DNA from: CAIWHR01 sp040006895
Lineage (GTDB): Bacteria; Pseudomonadota; Gammaproteobacteria; Burkholderiales; Casimicrobiaceae
Reading direction: 5' to 3'
Assembly: GCA_040006895.1 (NCBI GenBank)
Contig: JBDTWB010000229.1
Coordinates: 1-5,883 of the forward strand
DNA: 5,883 nt
The position numbers were made by a program, and so were the translations under genes. Position 1 is the first letter of the stretch; every line of letters begins with the position of its first letter. Of this stretch, positions 1 to 5,472 are shown piece after piece. Under the pieces are notes generated by a model, which saw only the letters and a program-made list of their open reading frames with translations, did not search any database and had not been told where the DNA came from.

Positions 1-1
1 C

Positions 2-64
2 GCGATGCGCATCATCGCCTTGCCCCCGGTGCGCCCCCGCAGCCGCCCGGGCCGCGCCTGCTGA
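2..64 (+). CDS. C-terminal tail of an upstream gene (partial, unidentified)
   Basis: The frame starting at base 2 is open to a TGA at 62-64, and all 20 of its sense codons end in G or C. This fits the codon use of the other genes here better than the two other forward frames do. The visible peptide is short, proline- and arginine-rich and ends in RPGRAC; it cannot be assigned to a family. A good terminator hairpin begins 45 bases after the stop, as expected behind the last gene of a transcription unit. The call rests only on codon bias and the terminator; the piece is too short to exclude non-coding DNA. Confidence 0.35.
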   Translation, partial: AMRIIALPPVRPRSRPGRAC

Positions 65-108
65 CCCGCGTTTTCATATTCGGGCAAGCGGCCTCGGGTA
101 ACATCGCC

Positions 109-152
109 AGCGGTTCCGTCGCCCGGCGGCGTTCGGAACCGCTTTCTCGTTG
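109..152 (+). terminator. Rho-independent terminator before the MATE gene
   Basis: A perfect 10-bp stem pairs AGCGGTTCCG (109-118) with CGGAACCGCT (134-143). Within the loop a further four pairs, CGCC (120-123) with GGCG (128-131), close a CGGC tetraloop. The stem is followed at once by a T-rich stretch, TTTCTCGTT (143-151). This is the classic intrinsic terminator layout for plus-strand transcription, and it lies 45 bases beyond the stop of the presumed upstream gene. It implies that the MATE gene is not simply read through from the left, and that any TTG start at 150 would sit in the terminator's T-tract. Confidence 0.75.
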
Positions 153-212
153 CGTACTTTGCTTCCTGGACCTCGTGTCCTCACTCCATCCTTCCTGGCC
201 TCGCGCCGCGCC

Positions 213-1604
213 GTGACCCGCAAGCTCGTCAGGGAAATCTACAACCTCGCCTGGCCGGTGCTGATCGCCCAGCTGGCCGTGATGGCGTACGCGGTGATCG
301 ACACGGTCATGGCGGGACGCTACGGTACCGACGATCTTGCGGCCGTGGGCATTGGCTCGGCAATCTACTTCAGCGTCTTCGTCGGCCTGATGGGCATCCT
401 GCTCGCGGTGACACCCATCGTCGCGCAGCTGCGGGGCGCCGGCCGGCACGCCGAGATCGGCGAGCAGGTACGGCAGGCTGGATGGCTGACGGTGGTGCTG
501 ACGGTGCTCTCGGTGATCGTGTTCCACTACCCCGACCCTCTCCTCGCATTGAGCGAGGCCCCGCAGGTGGTGGCGGACAAGGTGAGGGCCTATCTCGCGA
601 TCGCGGCATGGGGGGCGCCGGCGGGGCTCGCCTTCCGGCTGTTTGCGAGCTACACGACCGCGGTCTCGCTGCCACGGATCATGATGGTGCTGAACCTCCT
701 GGGCCTCGTAATGAAGATACCGCTCAACTGGATCTTCATCTTCGGCAACTGGGGGATGCCGGAGATGGGATCGGCAGGCTGCGCGCTCTCGACGACAGCG
801 GTGAACTGGGTCATCTGCCTGCTGGCGTGGTCGCGCTGTGCGACGGCCGAGGCATACCGGCACCATGGGGTATTTGCGCGATGGTCATGGCCGCGTTGGC
901 ACGACCAGCGCCAGCTGCTCGCATTGGGGGTGCCGATCGGCGGGACGTTCCTGGTCGACGTGACGGCATTCACCTTCATGGCGCTATTCGTGGCGCGACT
1001 TGGCGTGGTCAATTCCGCAGCCCACCAGATCGCCGCCAACCTCGCCGCAGTGATGTACATGCTACCGCTGGCCGTCGCCAATGCCGTAGGCGTCCTGGTA
1101 GGCCATGCCATCGGCGCCGGCAAGTTCACCTTGGCGCGTTCGACGGGAATCACCGGGATCGCGCTCGCCGCCGGCCTGGCCCTCGTCTCGGCCCTCGCGC
1201 TGGCACTCGGAGCGGGCGCCGTCACTGGCATCTACACGACCGATGCGGGCGTGCGCGTCCTGGCCTCGAGCCTGCTCGTGCTGGTGGCGCTCTACCACGT
1301 CTTCGACGCGATCCAGGCGGTGACGGTCAACGTGCTGCGAGGCTACAAACGGGCCGTCGTCCCGCTGATGATCAACGCCGCGGGCTTGTGGGTGCTGGGC
1401 CTGGGCGGGGGTTTCGTGATCGGCCTGACGGGTGCTTGGCCCGTTCCGGCGCTCGGTTTCGTCCCACCCCTCGGGGTGCGTGGCTTCTGGATCGCGGCGA
1501 TCGTCGGCATGCTGGTCGCAACCGCCGGAATACTGGTGTATTTCCTCGCCGTGAGCGCCCCGCGCAAGGCGCGCGCGCGATCGGACGCCGTCGTCGTGTC
1601 ATGA
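213..1604 (+). CDS. MATE family efflux transporter (NorM-like)
   Basis: This is an inner-membrane antiporter of the multidrug and toxic compound extrusion family, which exports cationic drugs or metabolites in exchange for H+ or Na+. From GTG 213 it is 463 residues long, close to E. coli NorM (about 457), and it has about 12 hydrophobic segments in two similar halves. Family marks are VIDTVMAG in helix 1 (Asp30), VDVTAF near helix 7 (Asp249, where V. cholerae NorM has Glu255), AAHQIAAN, and FDAIQ...LRGYK near helix 10 (Asp365). These acidic residues match, by my alignment from memory, the cation-coupling residues of NorM. The frame is open back to base 102 and a TTG lies at 150. I prefer 213 because the first helix then starts about 10 residues in, as in the family, and because 150 lies in a terminator T-tract; neither start has a clear ribosome-binding site. 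The stop overlaps a downstream ATG (ATGA). Substrate cannot be predicted. Confidence 0.93.
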   Translation: MTRKLVREIYNLAWPVLIAQLAVMAYAVIDTVMAGRYGTDDLAAVGIGSAIYFSVFVGLMGILLAVTPIVAQLRGAGRHAEIGEQVRQAGWLTVVLTVLSVIVFHYPDPLLALSEAPQVVADKVRAYLAIAAWGAPAGLAFRLFASYTTAVSLPRIMMVLNLLGLVMKIPLNWIFIFGNWGMPEMGSAGCALSTTAVNWVICLLAWSRCATAEAYRHHGVFARWSWPRWHDQRQLLALGVPIGGTFLVDVTAFTFMALFVARLGVVNSAAHQIAANLAAVMYMLPLAVANAVGVLVGHAIGAGKFTLARSTGITGIALAAGLALVSALALALGAGAVTGIYTTDAGVRVLASSLLVLVALYHVFDAIQAVTVNVLRGYKRAVVPLMINAAGLWVLGLGGGFVIGLTGAWPVPALGFVPPLGVRGFWIAAIVGMLVATAGILVYFLAVSAPRKARARSDAVVVS

Positions 1605-1727
1605 GCGCGAGGTGGCCGCGGGGGGCTGCGGCGGCGCCCGCGGCCCGGACGCGGCGACTACGGGCCGGCACAGGCGCACTTCGAGACGGCCCTGGAGCTC
1701 GCCCGGGCGGCCGACCTGCAATGGCAC

Positions 1728-2492
1728 ATGGGACCGATCCTGCTGGGGCTGGACCACGTGCGGGCATGCACCGGGCGATACAGCGCGGCCTGGAGCGGCA
1801 TGCAGCAGACCATTGCCTGGCTCGACAGTGTGGAGCAGGTGCGCTATCGCCTGATCGCCTACGATTACATCGCATACCTGTTGCTCGATCCCGGGCTCCC
1901 CGAGGCGGCCCTCGAAGAGATGGAGCACGCCAGAGAACTGGCCCGCTCGACCGGTATCGAATTCTGGCATCCGAACATCGAAGCGCATGCGGCGATCGCC
2001 AGCACCCGACTCGGTGCGCGCGACGGGCTCCCGGGATTGGAGCGCATTCTCGAGCAGACCCTGCGTACCGCCGAGCGCTACCTATCGCTTCGTTGCCTCG
2101 AGGCCATCGCCGAAGCCGCGCTTGCGCAGGGAAAGGCGTCACGGGCGCTGGCCGCCGCCGGGGAGCTCTTCGAACTGGCGGAAGCGAACGGCCTCAGGGA
2201 GGTCTCGGCGAATGCGCGCCGCTGGCGCGGCGAGGCACTCGCGGCAGCCAACCATTACGACGATGCGATGGGCGAGCTGACCGAGGCGGCTGCATTGGCA
2301 CGCGAGGTCGGGCGCGTGCGCCTGCGCTGGGACGTCGCGCACGCCCGCGCGCGATTGCACGATCTTCGTGGTGAAACCAGACTGGCACAGCTCGAGCGCG
2401 CGGCGGCGAAGGCCAGCGGAACGGCGATGGCGGAGAGTGCGGCGACTGCCGGTCTCGCGGCTCGATTGCAACCGGACGATGCGGGAGGTTGA
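1728..2492 (+). CDS. TPR-repeat protein, probably N-terminally truncated or frameshifted
   Basis: The 254-residue frame is almost wholly alpha-helical, with repeated helix pairs typical of tetratricopeptide repeats: for example ALEEMEHARELARSTGI (about 61-77), ALAAAGELFELAEANGL (about 139-155) and YDDAMGELTEAAALAREVG (about 177-195). It has no enzyme domain, signal peptide or membrane segment. It resembles, from memory, the C-terminal TPR region of large bacterial ATPase/cyclase or MalT-like signalling proteins. The frame is open back to 1605, and the TPR pattern clearly begins earlier than the ATG, at about 1650 (GDYGPAQAHF, then ALELARAADL). ATG 1728 therefore falls inside a repeat, and it has no ribosome-binding site. 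No ATG, GTG or TTG occurs in frame between 1605 and 1728. An ATG at 1601, overlapping the MATE stop, is in another frame and would join this one if a run of six Gs (1620-1625) lost one base. The gene is thus either a headless remnant or a frameshifted gene coupled to the MATE gene. Any function would be protein-protein interaction. Confidence 0.6.
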   Translation: MGPILLGLDHVRACTGRYSAAWSGMQQTIAWLDSVEQVRYRLIAYDYIAYLLLDPGLPEAALEEMEHARELARSTGIEFWHPNIEAHAAIASTRLGARDGLPGLERILEQTLRTAERYLSLRCLEAIAEAALAQGKASRALAAAGELFELAEANGLREVSANARRWRGEALAAANHYDDAMGELTEAAALAREVGRVRLRWDVAHARARLHDLRGETRLAQLERAAAKASGTAMAESAATAGLAARLQPDDAGG

Positions 2493-2529
2493 CGCGCAAG
2501 CGTTGGCACGGTCTGGGCCACTGGGGGGC

Positions 2530-2547
2530 GGGCCCTTGCACGGGCCT
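2530..2547 (+). terminator. Weak hairpin after the TPR gene
   Basis: GGCCC (2531-2535) pairs with GGGCC (2542-2546) around a six-base loop, with a possible G-T closing pair. It lies 38 bases after the TPR stop in the 136-base gap between two converging genes. No T-run follows (TTAACTCCCC), so this is at best a weak or factor-assisted terminator. Confidence 0.3.
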
Positions 2548-2601
2548 TAACTCCCCGTCCCCGTCCCGCCAGCGAACGATGCGCGCGAAGGGCGGGATCG
2601 T

Positions 2602-2623
2602 GCCGGGGTGAGGTGCGCCCGGC
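2602..2623 (-). terminator. Weak hairpin after the lipocalin gene
   Basis: GCCGGG (2602-2607) pairs with CCCGGC (2618-2623), with one wobble and one further pair outside it, around a ten-base loop. It starts five bases beyond the minus-strand stop of the lipocalin gene, where an operon terminator would sit. The bases that follow on the minus strand are GC-rich without a T-run, so termination is uncertain. Confidence 0.3.
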
Positions 2624-2628
2624 GCTGC

Positions 2629-3183
2629 CTATGGGCGCTTCGCCGGCTGCCCGGGAGCGGATTCCCACTGCTGCGGGATCTTGCGCAACTGGGAGCCCTC
2701 GTACCCCTGCTCGAGGACCAGGTTCACCAAGCGCTGGTAGTCGGCGTCGGGAATCTGCGGGCTGCGCGCCATGATCCAGACGTAGTCGCGCTTCATCCGG
2801 CCGATAATGGTCTGGCTGTAGTCGGGGGCGACATGCATGATCCGGTAGTCCGCCTTGATGGGCCACACGAACTGCATGTCCCACGTGGCGTTCGATCGGG
2901 TGTCGGTGACGAAGCCGCGAGGCGTGTAGCGCTTCTCCGGTCCGTCGAATCCGCTGGCCCGGAAGGTGTAGGTCGTATCGATGCTGCCGTCGGCGGCGAG
3001 CCGGTACGACTCGACGGCGTTGTGCGCCTCGCGGTCGATGAAGGTCGGCGTGGCGGCGATCACGTACCAGTTGCCCATGAATCGATGCAGGTCGACGTGG
3101 TCGGGCTGGGCGAGTGGCGGGTGGGAAGCGCTCTGACATCCGGCGAGCACGAGGGTGGCGACGGCGAAAAGGCGTGATTGCAT
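2629..3183 (-). CDS. blc: Outer-membrane lipocalin lipoprotein, Blc family
   Basis: This bacterial lipocalin is a small lipid-binding beta-barrel expected to be anchored by lipid in the outer membrane; E. coli Blc binds fatty acids and lysophospholipids. The 184-residue protein starts with a short lipoprotein signal ending in the lipobox LAGC. Cys16 is the predicted acylated residue, and Gln17 at +2 does not signal inner-membrane retention. The lipocalin signature GNWYVIA is at 37-43, followed by alternating strands. The Blc-type C-terminal block RDYVWIMARSPQIPD (132-146) matches E. coli Blc's RDYLWILSRTPTISD, and the closing helix (about 147-160) also fits. Length is near the family's (about 177). 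The ATG has a good ribosome-binding site, AGGAA, about seven bases upstream. It is the last gene of the minus-strand group, 70 bases after the DUF1295 gene. The family assignment is firm; the ligand is inferred. Confidence 0.92.
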   Translation of the reverse strand: MQSRLFAVATLVLAGCQSASHPPLAQPDHVDLHRFMGNWYVIAATPTFIDREAHNAVESYRLAADGSIDTTYTFRASGFDGPEKRYTPRGFVTDTRSNATWDMQFVWPIKADYRIMHVAPDYSQTIIGRMKRDYVWIMARSPQIPDADYQRLVNLVLEQGYEGSQLRKIPQQWESAPGQPAKRP

Positions 3184-3188
3184 GCGAG

Positions 3189-3195
3189 TTTCCTG
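3189..3195 (-). promoter_or_regulatory. Ribosome-binding site of the lipocalin gene
   Basis: On the minus strand the bases before ATG 3183 read CAGGAAA followed by CTCGC, a Shine-Dalgarno match at normal spacing. It is the clearest ribosome-binding site in this part of the window. It supports ATG 3183 as the start, in agreement with the signal peptide. Confidence 0.7.
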
Positions 3196-3253
3196 TGGGT
3201 TGCAGAGCGGGGCAATGTCGCCGGCCCTCGACCGGGGTGCGCGCGGGCGCGGA

Positions 3254-4033
3254 TCACTTCCCCCTCGACGCTCCCGGAACGAACGCGTTCGTATGGGTGA
3301 TGTAGTCGCGGTACGCAGGACGGCGTTCCTGAATATCCTTTTCGAGCAGCGTCACGCCCGAGACCTTGAGCAGCAGCACGGTCATGATCACCGGCGAAAA
3401 CAGCGTCCACCACGCGCCGGCGGCGAGGGCGATGAGGCCGATGCCCCACCAGATGCAGCATTCGCCGAAATAGTTGGGGTGTCGGGTGTAGCGCCACAGC
3501 CCGGTGTCGAGCACGCAACCCTTGTTGCGAGGATCGGCCTTGAAACGGGACAACTGGGCGTCCCCCAGGACCTCGAACACGAAGCCGAACAGGGCGAGCG
3601 CCAGGCCTGCCATGTCGAGCAGGTTGATCGACGTCGGCACGGCAACCGCCCCGGCGAGTGGGGCGGCGATCAGCCACGCCAGCACGGCCTGCAGACCGAA
3701 GACGAGATAGAGGCTTTTCCAGGCGAAACCGGGCTCGTGGCGGGCGCGGATGTCGCGATAGCGACGGTCTTCCTCCGCATTCCAGTTCCGTGCCGCGAGA
3801 TGCGTGGCCAGTCGGACAGCCCACAGCGCGACGATCGCCAGCACCAGCACTGCCCGCGGTGATGGGCCGCCTGCGACCCAGGCCGAGGTCGCAGCCGCGA
3901 GAAACAAGAACAATGGCCAGAAAATATCCACCAGCCCGACGTTGCGCCGCGCCGTCGAGATGGCCCAAGCGACCAGCGCCAGCACGACCATCGCGGGCAG
4001 GGCCCAGGCCCAGGCCAACCACGCTGCACTCAC
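3254..4033 (-). CDS. DUF1295 membrane protein (steroid 5-alpha-reductase / ICMT-like fold)
   Basis: This is a polytopic membrane protein of 259 residues. The DUF1295 family is related to 3-oxo-5-alpha-steroid 4-dehydrogenases and isoprenylcysteine methyltransferases; the bacterial members' reaction is not established. Hydrophobic segments lie at about 6-22, 36-54, 60-78, 106-125, 137-157, 193-207 and 210-227. The C-terminal signature is complete: DAQLSRFK (158-165), NKG (170-172), LWRYTRHPNYFGE (179-191), then SGVTLLEK (225-232) and ERRPAYRDY (236-244). The His-Pro-Asn-Tyr block and following Glu are the likely cofactor-binding part. The frame is open to 4507, but only the part from GTG 4033 belongs to the family. 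That GTG overlaps the TGA of the DUF2878 gene (GTGA) and has GGAG seven bases upstream, so the two genes are probably translationally coupled. A lipid substrate is inferred from the family and its neighbours. Confidence 0.92.
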   Translation of the reverse strand: MSAAWLAWAWALPAMVVLALVAWAISTARRNVGLVDIFWPLFLFLAAATSAWVAGGPSPRAVLVLAIVALWAVRLATHLAARNWNAEEDRRYRDIRARHEPGFAWKSLYLVFGLQAVLAWLIAAPLAGAVAVPTSINLLDMAGLALALFGFVFEVLGDAQLSRFKADPRNKGCVLDTGLWRYTRHPNYFGECCIWWGIGLIALAAGAWWTLFSPVIMTVLLLKVSGVTLLEKDIQERRPAYRDYITHTNAFVPGASRGK

Positions 4034-4581
4034 GCGGAGGCTCCGGCATAGCCATCGAGGCGGCGCGCAAGTGCCACCAGCAACGGCGTGATGAGACCCC
4101 ACCCGACCGCCAGCGCGAGGAGCGCCGCCTGCAATTCGACGAGGTCGAGGGCGCCCAGCCGCGCGCCGCCGTAATAGGCCGCAGGCCCGCCGATGGCGCC
4201 CAACAGCAACGCGAGCACCGGCCGGCGATGCAAGGCTCGTAGCGAGACGTTGAGCGTGGTGGCAAAAAGCGCCCAGAGTGCGACCATCCAGTAGGGACCC
4301 ATTCCGGTCGCGATCGTGCGGCCGTCGAACCGGACCCAGCCAGCCCGCACCAGCAGGGTCTCGAACAGGACGCCGGCCAGCGCTGCGCTGGCGATCAGCG
4401 CCAGTTCGCGCCCCGGGAAGGTGGCGCGTGCGAGGTGCCATCCTACGATGGCGGCCACCACGACCGGCCCGAGCCACGGGGTGCCACGCGCGGCACCCAG
4501 CACGCACGCGAACCAGCCGAACTGGAACAGCACCACGTTGATGGCGAGAGCCATGGGGCCGTGCGGCGTTTGGGTCGTCAT
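4030..4581 (-). CDS. DUF2878 integral membrane protein
   Basis: This is a small inner-membrane protein of 183 residues and unknown biochemical role. About six hydrophobic segments are visible: roughly 12-31, 36-52, 60-79, 97-113, 121-138 and 148-171. The N-terminal block NVVLFQFGWFACVLGAA (15-31), the centre PYWMVALWALFATTLNVSLR (96-115) and GGPAAYYGGARLGAL (131-145) are, from memory, characteristic of DUF2878. I chose ATG 4581 because family members begin shortly before the FQxGWF block. A TTG at 4650 would add 23 residues unlike the family and lies within a tandem repeat. An ATG at 4554 is a further option. No strong ribosome-binding site precedes any of them. It is the first gene of the minus-strand group and overlaps the DUF1295 start by four bases, which suggests a joint function in the envelope. 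No catalytic motif can be named. Confidence 0.87.
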   Translation of the reverse strand: MTTQTPHGPMALAINVVLFQFGWFACVLGAARGTPWLGPVVVAAIVGWHLARATFPGRELALIASAALAGVLFETLLVRAGWVRFDGRTIATGMGPYWMVALWALFATTLNVSLRALHRRPVLALLLGAIGGPAAYYGGARLGALDLVELQAALLALAVGWGLITPLLVALARRLDGYAGASA

Positions 4582-4620
4582 AGCGTTATCTACGTTGCCG
4601 AGCGCGTCCCGGATGCGTTG

Positions 4621-4699
4621 TGCACGCGGGCTCGTTCGAAGTGGAGGCAAGCCCTGCGCACTCGGGGCTCGTCAGGAAGTGGAGGCGCGCCGTGCGCAC
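4621..4699. repeat. Imperfect tandem direct repeat, two units of about 37 bases
   Basis: The core GAAGTGGAGGC occurs at 4638-4648 and again at 4676-4686. Each copy is followed six bases later by TGCGCAC (4655-4661 and 4693-4699), giving 21 of 24 identical bases at a period of 38. Each copy is preceded by GGGCTCGT (4628-4635 and 4665-4672), with a one-base length difference between. A related TGCACGC precedes the first copy. It lies upstream of the DUF2878 start, where paired regulator-binding sites could sit, but it could equally be a chance local duplication. Confidence 0.6.
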
Positions 4700-4702
4700 C
4701 GT

Positions 4703-4726
4703 GGCGTCGCCTGGGGCGGCGACGCC
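4703..4726. repeat. Perfect 9-bp inverted repeat (hairpin or operator)
   Basis: GGCGTCGCC (4703-4711) and GGCGACGCC (4718-4726) are exact reverse complements around the six-base spacer TGGGGC; one wobble and one further pair extend it outward. It lies about 120 bases upstream of the DUF2878 start, directly beside the tandem repeat. It has no T-run on either strand, so it is not a typical terminator. It may be an operator for a dimeric regulator or a leader hairpin of the minus-strand transcript. Confidence 0.6.
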
Positions 4727-4943
4727 GCTGGCCCGGCGCGATGATGTGGACCAAGCTTAAACAAAACCGCCGCTGTTGCGGGCCCGCGGGGTTGGACATA
4801 AGCTCGACATGTCACGGTAGTGAACCGCTGTGCTGCGTCAGCATGCCTGGCGGTGGAGTTGCCCGAGCCCTTTGCGTACCATTTGCGACCACGATGACTG
4901 CCCTGACTACTATCCACCCGTCCGATTTCAGCCCGAGCCGGCC

Positions 4944-5348
4944 ATGACCGAGCGCCTTGTCGTCGCCAGCGGCACGCCGTGGGAGCACGCCGTGGGCTAC
5001 GCCCGCGCGGTGCGGGTGGGCTCCATGATCTTTGTCGCCGGCACGACCGCCACGGCGGCCGACGGCAGCATCGTGGGTCCCGGCGACGCGTATGCGCAGG
5101 CGCGGCAAACCCTCGCGAACATCGAGTCGGCGCTGGCAAAGGCGGGGGGTCGGCTCACCGACGTGGTACGCACCCGCATATTCGTGGCCGACATCACGCA
5201 ATGGCCGGCGATCGGGCGGGCGCATGCCGAGGTGTTCGCGGCCATCCGGCCGGCGTGCACCATGGTGGAGGTGGCCCGGTTCATTGATCCGGCGATGCTG
5301 GTCGAGATCGAGGCGGACGCCGTGATCGACGGCGCGCCGAGTTCATGA
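4944..5348 (+). CDS. RidA family protein (YjgF/YER057c/UK114) lacking the catalytic arginine
   Basis: The 134-residue protein has the single-domain Rid fold, which forms homotrimers with ligand pockets between subunits. Recognisable blocks are GSMIFVAGTTA (26-36), AQARQTLANIESALAKAG (51-68), DVVRTRIFVADI (73-84) and MVEVARF...EIEADAV (107-127). E. coli RidA hydrolyses reactive enamine/imine intermediates using Arg105 in PARSCVEVA. Here the aligned stretch is PACTMVEVA, with Cys105 at that place. This matches the Rid subfamilies that lack the arginine, for which imine deaminase activity is not expected and the role is unknown. I chose ATG 4944 because the family homology starts there; a GTG at 4830 in the same frame would add 38 residues of unrelated sequence. 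The ribosome-binding site is weak. It runs in the same direction as tadA, 124 bases ahead of it, with a hairpin between, so co-transcription is doubtful. Confidence 0.9.
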   Translation: MTERLVVASGTPWEHAVGYARAVRVGSMIFVAGTTATAADGSIVGPGDAYAQARQTLANIESALAKAGGRLTDVVRTRIFVADITQWPAIGRAHAEVFAAIRPACTMVEVARFIDPAMLVEIEADAVIDGAPSS

Positions 5349-5357
5349 GGCGTTACG

Positions 5358-5390
5358 GGCGCGTGGCCGCTCTTCGGGCCCACGGGCGCC
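5358..5390 (+). terminator. GC-rich hairpin after the Rid gene
   Basis: GGCG (5358-5361) and CGTGG (5362-5366) pair with CCACG (5380-5384) and CGCC (5387-5390), giving nine pairs with a two-base bulge. CCG (5367-5369) and CGG (5375-5377) can add an inner pairing around the loop CTCTT. It starts ten bases after the Rid stop. A second small hairpin, CCGCG (5389-5393) with CGCGG (5398-5402), overlaps its right edge. No T-run follows, so this may be a weak terminator or an RNA-stabilising structure. Confidence 0.4.
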
Positions 5391-5460
5391 GCGCTTGCGC
5401 GGACTTGCGGTGCGGTGTCACCGCGACCCTGGCCACCGAGCCGGCGGGACGCGCGATTCC

Positions 5461-5465
5461 GGGAG
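5461..5465 (+). promoter_or_regulatory. Ribosome-binding site of tadA
   Basis: GGGAG lies seven bases before ATG 5473, a normal Shine-Dalgarno spacing. It favours this ATG over in-frame ATGs at 5482 and 5524. Confidence 0.55.
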
Positions 5466-5472
5466 CGCGACG

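Larger units (their letters stand above)
4582..4943. promoter_or_regulatory. Divergent intergenic region between the DUF2878 operon and the Rid gene
   Basis: These 362 bases separate two divergently transcribed starts and must hold promoters for both. No convincing gene was found in them. The left half carries an imperfect tandem repeat (about 4621-4699) and a perfect inverted repeat (4703-4726). The right half has an A+T-richer patch, AAGCTTAAACAAAACC (4753-4768), and a ten-base palindrome GCGGGCCCGC (4778-4787). A weak sigma-70-like plus-strand pair, TTGCGG (4776-4781) and TAAGCT (4799-4804) with 17-base spacing, could serve the Rid gene. No clear promoter for the minus-strand operon was recognised, and I saw no TGATC element of the ChrR-sigma-E kind. 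Confidence 0.5.

Noticed and set aside
12..866. Long minus-strand frame opposite the MATE N-terminal half
   Set aside because: Composition is rich in Arg, His, Asp and Glu with no recognisable family, and it lies antisense to a well-supported gene.
482..2374. Very long plus-strand frame spanning the MATE and TPR genes
   Set aside because: It is a shadow frame in GC-rich DNA: the peptide is Arg/Gly/Ala/Pro-rich with no domain, while the overlapping frame encodes an unmistakable MATE protein.
2608..3177. Plus-strand frame opposite the lipocalin gene
   Set aside because: The minus strand encodes a clear lipobox and lipocalin motifs with a good ribosome-binding site; the plus frame is a mirror shadow.
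3060..4265. 401-residue minus-strand frame across the DUF1295 and DUF2878 genes
   Set aside because: It overlaps two well-recognised genes in another frame and is Arg/Pro-rich low-complexity sequence.
4034..4507. N-terminal extension of the DUF1295 frame up to 4507, suggesting a fusion protein
   Set aside because: The extension lies wholly inside the DUF2878 gene in another frame and has no family resemblance; GTG 4033 with GGAG upstream explains the start.
4621..4699. CRISPR-like repeat array
   Set aside because: There are only two imperfect copies, adjacent rather than separated by unique spacers, and no cas genes are present.
4830..4943. 38-residue N-terminal extension of the Rid protein from GTG 4830
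   Set aside because: The added residues do not resemble Rid proteins or a signal peptide, and the family's usual start is at ATG 4944.
4582..4943. ChrR-type sigma-E promoter for the DUF2878 operon
   Set aside because: Given the gene families I looked for a TGATC-like -35 element on the minus strand and saw none, so no such promoter is claimed.
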